This document shows positions 43,546-51,700 of a stretch of DNA of 64,000 nt, piece by piece (positions within the stretch are counted from its first letter, which is position 1; every line of letters starts with the position of its first letter). The position numbers were made by a program, and so were the translations under genes. Source of the DNA: Pseudomonas crudilactis (GTDB lineage Bacteria; Pseudomonadota; Gammaproteobacteria; Pseudomonadales; Pseudomonadaceae); contig NZ_WXVV01000020.1 of the NCBI RefSeq assembly GCF_013433315.1, positions 85,190-149,189 of the forward strand, in the 5' to 3' direction. The notes below the pieces were generated by a model. The model was not told where the DNA came from. It ran no database searches and saw only the letters and a program-made list of their open reading frames with translations.

Positions 43546-44925
43546 ATGACCGTGCAGCCGTTCATCAGCCCCGACCTGATCCGCCAACGCTTCTCCAAAG
43601 CGATGTCCGACATGTACCGCGAGGAAGTGCCGTTGTACGGCGCGCTGATGCAGTTGGTCGAGCAAACCAACCGCGAGGTGCTTGCACGTCAACCGGATAT
43701 CGCCCGGCAACTCGACAGCACCGGCGAAATTCAGCGGCTGGATATGGAGCGCCATGGCGCCATCCGCGTTGGTACTGCGACGGAACTGGCCACCCTCGCC
43801 CGCCTGTTTGCGGTGATGGGCATGCAACCGGTGGGTTATTACGACCTGACCCCGGCGGGCGTGCCGGTGCACTCCACAGCGTTTCGCGCGGTGCATGAAG
43901 AGGCGCTGCAAGTCAGCCCGTTTCGGGTGTTTACGTCGCTGTTGCGCCTCGAGTTGATTGAGGATGCGCAACTGCGGGCCTTTGCCGAATCAGTGCTGGC
44001 CAAGCGTTCGATCTTTACCTCGGAGGCGTTGCGCCTGATCGCGCAAGCTGAAAACGCGGGCGGACTGAATGAAAGCGAGGCCGAGGCATTCGTCCTGCAG
44101 GCACTGGAAACCTTTCGCTGGCATCACAGCGCCACGGTTACCGCTGCGCAATATCAAACTTTGAGCGCCCAACACCGTTTGATCGCCGATGTGGTGGCGT
44201 TCAAAGGCCCGCACATCAATCACCTGACGCCGCGCACGCTGGACATCGACCGCGTCCAGGAACAGATGCCAGCCCATGGCATCACCCCGAAAGCCGTGAT
44301 CGAAGGCCCACCGCGCCGGCAGTGCCCGATCCTGCTGCGCCAGACCAGTTTCAAGGCGCTGGACGAGCCGATCGCCTTCACCGATCAAAACCAAATCCGT
44401 GGCAGCCACAGCGCGCGTTTCGGCGAAATCGAACAGCGCGGCGCGGCACTTACGCCCAAAGGCCGGGCGCTGTATGACCGCTTGCTGAATGCCGCGCGCG
44501 ATGAACTCGGTGACTTCCCCAACGAAGCCAACGCCGCACGCTACAACGCGCTGATGGCTCAGCACTTTGGCGAATTTCCTGACAGTGTCGAGGGTATGCG
44601 TGAACAAGAACTGGCGTACTTTCGCTATTTCGCCACGGAAAAGGGCCTGGCAGCGGTAGGGCTTGGGCAGTCATCTTTGGAGGACTTGTTGCGCGATGGT
44701 TATGTGAAAGCGGAACCGTTGGTGTACGAAGATTTCCTGCCGGTGAGTGCGGCGGGGATTTTTCAGTCGAACCTTGGGGATGCGGCGCAGGCGCTTTATG
44801 GCGAGCATTCCAATCGGCAGGCCTTCGAGCAGGCGCTGGGGCGCGCGACCATTGATGAGTTGCGGTTGTATGCGGCGACGCAGCAGCGTTCGATTGATGA
44901 GTGCCTGACACAACTTACGCGTTGA
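43546..44925 (+). CDS. hglS: 2-oxoadipate dioxygenase/decarboxylase (HglS, DUF1338)
   Basis: 459 residues. The metal ligands known for Pseudomonas HglS fall at identical positions: H70 (MERHGAIRVG), H226 (GPHINHLTPR) and E294 (RFGEIEQRG); R74 is also present. The enzyme converts 2-oxoadipate to D-2-hydroxyglutarate in the D-lysine pathway, with a vicinal-oxygen-chelate-like core. ATG 43546. 88 bases after glcF, possibly in the same transcript. A partial REP (GAAGGCTGCGATCTTTT, about 43490) lies between. Confidence 0.92.
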   Translation: MTVQPFISPDLIRQRFSKAMSDMYREEVPLYGALMQLVEQTNREVLARQPDIARQLDSTGEIQRLDMERHGAIRVGTATELATLARLFAVMGMQPVGYYDLTPAGVPVHSTAFRAVHEEALQVSPFRVFTSLLRLELIEDAQLRAFAESVLAKRSIFTSEALRLIAQAENAGGLNESEAEAFVLQALETFRWHHSATVTAAQYQTLSAQHRLIADVVAFKGPHINHLTPRTLDIDRVQEQMPAHGITPKAVIEGPPRRQCPILLRQTSFKALDEPIAFTDQNQIRGSHSARFGEIEQRGAALTPKGRALYDRLLNAARDELGDFPNEANAARYNALMAQHFGEFPDSVEGMREQELAYFRYFATEKGLAAVGLGQSSLEDLLRDGYVKAEPLVYEDFLPVSAAGIFQSNLGDAAQALYGEHSNRQAFEQALGRATIDELRLYAATQQRSIDECLTQLTR

Positions 44926-44929
44926 AAAA

Positions 44930-45016
44930 TCAAAAGATCGCAGCCTTCGGCAGCTCCTACAGGAAAAATACATTCCAAATGTAGGAGCTGCCGAAGGCTG
45001 CGATCTTTTGATCTGA
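44930..45016. repeat. REPIN (GGAGCTGCCGAAGGCTGCG type)
   Basis: Inverted pair of the RAYT-associated REP, separated by about 20 bases. Marks the left boundary of the type VI secretion island. Confidence 0.92.
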
Positions 45017-45062
45017 AAATCTTGAAGCAGCCGCCTCGACCAAATGATGGCGCGTAGCCATT

Positions 45063-45188
45063 GTGCGCAAGAAGTTGCGCACTTGTTTTGCAAAAAAGCC
45101 TGATAAAACCGCTGGGAGCCACGTCGCACAAGGCCTGCAGCCAAGTGCGCAAGAAGTTGCGCAGTACTGCGCAACTTCTTGCGCACTT
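45063..45188. promoter_or_regulatory. three palindromic sites upstream of hcp, candidate enhancer (UAS)
   Basis: GTGCGCAAGAAGTTGCGCAC at 45063-45082 is itself a dyad (GTGCGCAA-N4-TTGCGCAC). Two more copies head to head (45145-45163 and 45168-45186) form a perfect 46-base palindrome at 45143-45188 centred on GTAC. They lie about 85-205 bases upstream of the candidate sigma-54 promoter, the usual place for an enhancer-binding protein. Confidence 0.7.
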
Positions 45189-45269
45189 TTGCATTCGGCG
45201 CGCGCTTTATTTCGCACAAGCGCCTGAAAAATCAGACAAACACCCCGGCCCGCATGGCCCGCACAATTG

Positions 45270-45286
45270 TTGGCACGCTCCTTGAT
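45270..45286 (+). promoter_or_regulatory. candidate sigma-54 promoter of hcp
   Basis: TTGGCACGCTCCTTGATA has GG at -24 and GA (for GC) at -12 with the required 10 bases between. About 70 bases upstream of the hcp start. Fits RpoN control of type VI secretion genes. Confidence 0.6.
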
Positions 45287-45356
45287 AACAGTCAGGCACC
45301 CACCGGGCGATTTCGCCTCCCGGGCACCTTAAATTATTCCGCAAGGAGAGCACCCC

Positions 45357-45872
45357 ATGGCAACACCAGCGTACATGTCGGTTACCGGCGAAAAACAAGG
45401 CCTGATCACTGCAGGCGCTTTCACCGCTGACTCCGTAGGCAACACCTACCAGGAAGGCCACGAAGACCAGGTTATGGTTCAGGCTTTCAGCCACGACGTG
45501 ATCATCCCGCGTGACCCACAATCCGGTCAGCCAACCGGTCAGCGCGTTCACAAGCCAGTCGTGATCACCAAGGTCTACGACAAGGCTTCGCCTCTGCTGC
45601 AAGCCGCTCTGACCTCCGGCGAGCGCATGAGCGAAATCGTTATCCAGTGGTTCCGTACTTCTGCTCAAGGCACCCAAGAGCACTACTACACCACCAAACT
45701 GGAAGACGCGATCATCGTCGCCATCAACAACAAAATGCACAACTGCCAGGATCCAGGCAACTCGCACTTCACCCACCTGGAAGAAGTGCAGTTCACCTAC
45801 CGTAAAATCACCTGGACCCACGAAGTATCCGGTACTTCGGGTTCCGATGACTGGCGTGCTCCAGTCGTTTAA
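45357..45872 (+). CDS. hcp: Hcp, type VI secretion tube protein
   Basis: 171 residues of the Hcp family (MATPAYMSVTGEKQGLITAGAFTADSVGNTYQEGHEDQVMVQAFSHDV ... EVQFTYRKITWTHEVSGTSGSDDW). Hexamers stack as the secreted tube. AAGGAG stands before ATG. Followed by a terminator-like hairpin and then vgrG. No structural T6SS genes are in the window, so this is an auxiliary hcp-vgrG-effector island. Confidence 0.96.
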   Translation: MATPAYMSVTGEKQGLITAGAFTADSVGNTYQEGHEDQVMVQAFSHDVIIPRDPQSGQPTGQRVHKPVVITKVYDKASPLLQAALTSGERMSEIVIQWFRTSAQGTQEHYYTTKLEDAIIVAINNKMHNCQDPGNSHFTHLEEVQFTYRKITWTHEVSGTSGSDDWRAPVV

Positions 45873-45892
45873 TTACGGCTGATCGTTACAAG

Positions 45893-45924
45893 CATCGGCC
45901 AGCTCTGCTGGTCGATGTTGTTTT
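45893..45924 (+). terminator. terminator after hcp
   Basis: CATCGGCCAGC and GCTGGTCGATG pair around TCT, followed by TTGTTTT. It would let hcp be expressed more than vgrG. Confidence 0.7.
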
Positions 45925-46002
45925 CGCCCTCCAGAATTTCGCGTAAGTTGAGCCGTTTTGCGGTCGTCAACTCACGCCGCTGTACAGCACGAGGAACAAG
46001 GG

Positions 46003-48045
46003 ATGTTCGCGCCGGCCAATGAAACCCATTTTGCCCTGACCATCGAAGGTCTTTCTGCTGACTTTCAGGTATTCACCCTGCAAGGTCGCGAAGCCATCAG
46101 CCAGCCTTTTGTCTTTGAGGTGGAGCTGGTCAGTGAGCAGCCGTCGCTGGACCTCGAAACCCTGCTGCACAAACCGGCCTTCCTGCAACTGTCGCCCGAC
46201 GGCAGCGGCATCCACGGCCAGATCTACCGCGCCGCGCAAGGCGATTCGGGCAAACGCCTGACCCGTTACTCGGTGACCCTGCGCCCGCAATTGTCCTACC
46301 TGGCGCATCGCGTCAACCAGCGCATCTTCCAGAACCTCACCGTGCCGAAAATCATCGGCAAGGTCCTCGAAGAGCACGGTATCCAAAGCAACGCCTACGA
46401 ATTCAAGACCGGTTCGATCTATCCCGAGCGCATCTACTGCGTGCAGTACGATGAATCGGACCTGCATTTCATCCAGCGCCTGTGCGAGGAAGAAGGTATC
46501 CATTACCACTTCGAACACACGGCGACGGCGCACAAACTGGTGTTCGGCGATGACCAGACGGTGTTCCCGAAACTCAAGCCAGTGGCCTATCAGCAAGACT
46601 CCGGCATGGTCGCCAGCGACCCGGTGATCAAGCGCTTCGACCTGCGCCTGGAAACCCGTACCAGCCGCACCACCCGCCGCGATTACGATTTCGAAAAACC
46701 ACGCCTCACACTCGAAAGCGAAAACCGTGGCGACGCCCTGCCCGACCTTGAAGACTACGATTACCCCGGTCGCTTCATCGACCGCGAGCGCGGCAAACAC
46801 CTGGCCAAACGCGCCCTCGAACGCCATCGCAGCGACTTCCAGCTCGCCGAAGGCAAAAGCGATCAGCCATTGCTGGTCAGCGGCCACTTCCTCGCCCTGA
46901 CCGCGCACCCGAAAGCCAAATGGAACGACCTCTGGTTACTGACCGAAGTCCTCCACGAAGGCAAGCAGCCGCAAGTCCTCGAAGAGTCGATAACCAGCGA
47001 CACCACTGCACTCAAAGACGATTTCCATCAGGGCTATCGCAACCGCTTCCAGGCCACGCCGTGGGACGTGCCGAACCGCCCGCCCCTGCGCCACCCGAAA
47101 CCGCGCATCCTCGGCAGCCAGAGCGCCGTAGTCACCGGCCCGAAAGGCGAAGAGATCCATTGCGACGAATACGGCCGCGTCAAAGTCCAGTTCCACTGGG
47201 ACCGCGAAGGCCAGGCCGACGACAAAACCAGCTGCTGGCTGCGCGTCTCCAGCGCCTGGGCCGGCGCCCAGTATGGCGGCATCGCCATCCCACGCATCGG
47301 CATGGAAGTGCTGGTCACCTTCCTTGAAGGCGACCCCGATCAACCGCTGATCAGCGGCTGCCTGTACCACAAGGAAAACACCGTCCCGTATGAGCTGCCG
47401 GCGAACAAGACCCGCAGCACCTTCAAGACCCTCAGCTCGATGGGCGGTGGCGGCTACAACGAACTGCGCATCGAAGACAAAAAAGGTCAGGAACAGATCT
47501 ACCTGCACGCCCAGCGCGACTGGGACGAAAACATCGAGCACGACCAGAAAATCCGCGTCGGCAACGAACGCCACGACACCGTCGAAAAGAACAGCTACAG
47601 CGAGTTCAAGGCCGAAGAACACCACACCGTCTACGCCGACCGCAAAGTCGAAACCCGCGCCAATGATCACCTCACCGTCGGCGTGAACCAACACATCAAG
47701 ATCGGCACCGGCCAGTTCATCGACGCTGGGCAAGAAATCCACCTCAGCAGCGGCATGAAGGTGGTAATGGAAGCCGGCGCCGAGCTGACCCTGATCGGCG
47801 GCGGCAGCTTCATCAAGATCGACGCCGGCGGCGTGACCCTGAGCGGCCCGGTGATCAACATGAACTCCGGCGGCAGTCCAGGGAGCGGCACTGGTGCCGC
47901 CCCGCTGATACCCGGAATCCTGAAACAGGCCGACGCCGACAAGGCCGGCCAGGTTCTGACCCCAGCCCAGATCAACACCCTCAAACGTAACGCGCCATTC
48001 TGCGAAGAATGCGAAAAATGCAAGGCAGGTGCCTGTGCCATCTGA
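46003..48045 (+). CDS. vgrG: VgrG (TssI) spike protein
   Basis: 680 residues. gp27-like domain (about 1-370), OB-fold/gp5 region (GEEIHCDEYGRVKVQFHWDREG; WAGAQYGGIAIPRIGMEVLVTFLEGDPDQPLISG) and the C-terminal beta-helix needle with DUF2345-like repeats (about 500-640). The short tail after 640 is Cys-rich (FCEECEKCKAGAC). It overlaps the DUF4123 gene by 17 bases. It delivers the Rhs effector coded downstream. Confidence 0.95.
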   Translation: MFAPANETHFALTIEGLSADFQVFTLQGREAISQPFVFEVELVSEQPSLDLETLLHKPAFLQLSPDGSGIHGQIYRAAQGDSGKRLTRYSVTLRPQLSYLAHRVNQRIFQNLTVPKIIGKVLEEHGIQSNAYEFKTGSIYPERIYCVQYDESDLHFIQRLCEEEGIHYHFEHTATAHKLVFGDDQTVFPKLKPVAYQQDSGMVASDPVIKRFDLRLETRTSRTTRRDYDFEKPRLTLESENRGDALPDLEDYDYPGRFIDRERGKHLAKRALERHRSDFQLAEGKSDQPLLVSGHFLALTAHPKAKWNDLWLLTEVLHEGKQPQVLEESITSDTTALKDDFHQGYRNRFQATPWDVPNRPPLRHPKPRILGSQSAVVTGPKGEEIHCDEYGRVKVQFHWDREGQADDKTSCWLRVSSAWAGAQYGGIAIPRIGMEVLVTFLEGDPDQPLISGCLYHKENTVPYELPANKTRSTFKTLSSMGGGGYNELRIEDKKGQEQIYLHAQRDWDENIEHDQKIRVGNERHDTVEKNSYSEFKAEEHHTVYADRKVETRANDHLTVGVNQHIKIGTGQFIDAGQEIHLSSGMKVVMEAGAELTLIGGGSFIKIDAGGVTLSGPVINMNSGGSPGSGTGAAPLIPGILKQADADKAGQVLTPAQINTLKRNAPFCEECEKCKAGACAI

Positions 48046-48775
48046 TCGAATTACACCCAAGGATTGGCTGGCGCAACAGCCGTTGCAGACTGGTGAGCGT
48101 TTGTATTTGGTTATTAGTGCGGCGAGTGATTCCGAGCCGCTCAAGCCTTTCTATCAGCAAGATGCCGCACCACAACTTCACCCTATTTGGGGTGGAACGC
48201 CTTACGCTGATTGGCTTCCTGTCATGCCGTATCTCGCCGAGATCAGCCCCAATGCCAGTTTTCTGCAATGGATTACTGAAACCGATGCATCGGATTGGGG
48301 TTGGCTAGCGGTATCCACCAGCGCGCCGGAAACGGTGCTGGAGCATTTGCGCAGCCTGACTCAGGTAAAAATGCCGGACGCCACTGAGGTGTTTTTCAGG
48401 TTCTGGGATGGTCGACATTTTCATCCGATCATCGAAGGGTTAGGTGCTACAGCAGGTGAATTGCTGCCGGTGTTCCAACGCTACCTGATTAACGGGCAGA
48501 CGCTCGATGTCGGCAGAAGAGCGGTACCTCCCGCAAAAGAGTGGCCCTGGTGGGAGATCCCCCAAACGCTTTTGGATGCTCTCGCGAAAAAGGACCACAC
48601 CACCGTCGTTGAAAACCTGATGCAGTGGCTATCCGAAGATTGCCCTGAGTTGTACTTCGAACTCCCCGAAGCCAACTTGCGCAGAAAGGTTGAGCGCTTC
48701 GTGCGCCAGAACCCAAACACAGAAGAGATGGCAGAGCGTCTCGCCGCAGAGCTGACAAAGGAAGTCACGTCATGA
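48029..48775 (+). CDS. DUF4123 effector-loading adaptor (Tap/TEC)
   Basis: About 248 residues. DUF4123 core: ERLYLVISAASDSEPLKPFYQQ, PYLAEISPNASFLQWITETDASDWGWLAVSTSAPETVLEHLRSL, EVFFRFWDGRHFHPII. Such adaptors bind an effector and load it onto the cognate VgrG. GTG start at 48029 (or 48035) within the vgrG end. The stop overlaps the Rhs start as ATGA, which ties it to that effector. Confidence 0.92.
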   Translation: MPVPSDRITPKDWLAQQPLQTGERLYLVISAASDSEPLKPFYQQDAAPQLHPIWGGTPYADWLPVMPYLAEISPNASFLQWITETDASDWGWLAVSTSAPETVLEHLRSLTQVKMPDATEVFFRFWDGRHFHPIIEGLGATAGELLPVFQRYLINGQTLDVGRRAVPPAKEWPWWEIPQTLLDALAKKDHTTVVENLMQWLSEDCPELYFELPEANLRRKVERFVRQNPNTEEMAERLAAELTKEVTS

Positions 48776-51700
48776 ATACCCCGATTGGTACCCTGGTCCT
48801 GCGTGTGCTGGACGCCAAAACACCTGACGTGAACTTGATTCTCAAAGACTTCAAAAACTGCCTGAGTGATTACAAGGAATGGGCAGACGGTTTCTGGACT
48901 GGCTGGGCGCTGGACGTCGACCAGACCTTCAAGGTCGGCAACGAAGTCAGCATCACCGAACGGAAAACCGAAACAGGTGCGGTGAAGACCTATGCCACTT
49001 GCCCGTTGGTAGGTGATTTCACGCTAATTCATATGTTCGAGTCGGCGCGCTTTGTGCCGATTGGCAACACGCCAGTCAAACTGGAACCGGTCACCAAGGG
49101 TACCTTTTACGACGACGTTACCGGTCCGGTCATCGAAACCATGATCGGACCCAGCGGCATCAAAGTGATCGAGGGGGCCAAGAGAGGTCAGACTTACCGC
49201 ATCACTTTTTTCCCCAACGTATCCCAGAGCGACGTCAAGGCGCTCTATGACTCCTATCAAGGCGTTATCGGCAAGCTTGATGGCTGGTTGCAGAGCGAAT
49301 GGTCGAGCAAGTTTAAGCCGCAATGGGCCAGTTACTCTGCAGCGGATCGTGCCGGGCGTTCGGTGATTTTGCTCAAACGAGCCTTGGACGGTTTCGAAGA
49401 AGCGCTGCTGCGGCTGTGGGACGACATCAAAAGCCTTTTCGACCTGCTCGCCAATCCGAAGAAAAACTACGAAAAACTTAAAAAGTATCTGTCGGATATT
49501 GAGATCGACAAGCTTTACGCTGCTTCCAAGGAGTCGATTGCTTCAGGGCTATTGATCCTCAGCGATGAGCCGCTGATGTTCATATACGTCTCCGCCATTG
49601 TCGCTTGGGTCGGCATGCTGCCGCCGCAGGTTGTTGTCGACGTGATGACTGCCATTGCCTCGGAATTCCTGATCAACGTACTGGTGGGTATCTGTCTAAC
49701 AGGTGGCGCCGGGCTGGCCGTGAGAGCGGGCACCAAAGTCCTCTCCACCGTCAAATCCGGAGAAGCGATCAAGTATCTTGAAGACCTTGCGTCGACCTTG
49801 ATGACACTCAGCAACAAACACGCCCTGCCCGCCCATGCGGAAGTATCGAAGCCAATCATCGCCAGTGCCAAGAATGTGCCGATGAAGCCTGCCAAAACCG
49901 CAGCGCTGAAAATCGATGAAGCTACCACTGAAGCGCCAAAGGCTGGCTCGCGCAAGGCTGAACCCAAAAGCCAACTAGAGGGACTGTCTCCCGCAAAACA
50001 ACTGCCTAAAACTGCAGATACTCCGAAACAGGAAGTCAAAGACGCCTCTTCGTTCCCAAGGGACAAGAAAAAGAACCAATCCACTTTGCAACCTGAAGAA
50101 AAAGTCGACGACGTTCCCGATCAGTCCAAGACGCCCGATGACAAAAGCGCCACCTGCGCGAAGAAGACCTGTACGAACGGCTGCCCGGTCTCGATGGTCA
50201 CCGGTGAAGAGCTGCTAACCATTACCGACGGTGAACTCGGCGGCCTGCTGCCATTCAGCTGGACTCGTCTCTACCGAACCAGCGCGGCTGAAATCGACTG
50301 CGGTCTAGGCTATGGATGGAGTCACGCTCTCGCTCAGCGGGTGGACATCAATGGCGACGAGGTCGTGTGGACGGATCACGAAAACCGGGTCACCACTTTT
50401 CCGCTGCCCAGCGTACAGCGCCCGGCAATCACCAACAGCCTTTCAGAAGCCGCGATTTTCATTGGCGACGATCCGTCCGAACTCGTACTGACTCAAGCCG
50501 GCGAAAAGCCGCAGTTCTATCACTTCCGCTTCAACAGCAAAGGCGCGACGTTGATCGCCATCAGCGACAACTACGACAATCGCCTGCACATCACCCGTGA
50601 CATCCATGGTCGAATCAAGCGCGTGGATAACGGGGCTGGTCGTGCATTGCTTGTGCGGTACGACCGCAAGCATATTGTCGCCATCGACTATCAGCAATTC
50701 ATTCCGGCGGACAATCTCGAAGACGCCTGGAACACCGTTCAGACGCTGACCACCTATGAGTACGATGCTCAACATCGGTTGATCAAAGCCACAAACGCTC
50801 TGGGAGAGTCCGAGCGTTATGCCTACAACGAACAGAACGTCATTCTTGAGCGGCAGCTCGCCGGAGGCGCAAGCTTCTACTGGGAGTGGGAAAAGGAAGG
50901 CAAGTCCGCACGTTGCATCCATCACTGGGCCAGTTTCTCTCAGATGGATGCGCACTATGCGTGGGATGACAAAGGCAGCGTCACCGTTACCAACGCCGAT
51001 GGCAGCGAAGAGATCTATACCCACGACGACAAGGCGCGACTCGTCGCCAAAGTTGATCCGGATGGTGCCGAGCACTTAAAAGCCTATGACGACAAAGGCC
51101 GACTGATCGCCGAAAAAGACCCGATGGGTGCGGTCACTGAATATCAGTACAACGAGGCCGGCCGTTTGATCGCGGTGATCCCGCCAGAAGACGCGGCGAC
51201 CACCTACGAGTACTACAAGGGCTTTGTCCGTGTGGTGAATCGCGGTACCGCCAAATGGATCTACTGGCGTAACGACCAGGGTGACATCACTGAGCAAGTC
51301 GACCCGGATGGCAACTCTACGCATTACACCTATGATCGCCAGGGACGCCTGCTGGAGATCCGCCATCCCGACGGCAGCCGCCACCAACTGGGGTGGAACA
51401 ACCTCGGCCAATTGCTGGAGGAGCGCCTGCCGGACGGCGGTCAGCGCAAGTACCGCTACGATGCGCTCGGTCGCCAGATCACACGTCAGGCTGAAACGGG
51501 TGCAATCACCCACTACCAGTGGGATGCGGCTAACCGCTTGGCACAGATCACGCTGCCCGGCGGCGCTACCCGTGCGTTCACCTACAACCCATACGGCCGC
51601 GTCACTGCTGAACGCGACGAACTGGGCCGCGTAACCCGTTACGAGTATGCCGATAACCTGCATCTAGTCAGCCGTCGCATCAACCCGGACGGCAGCCAAC

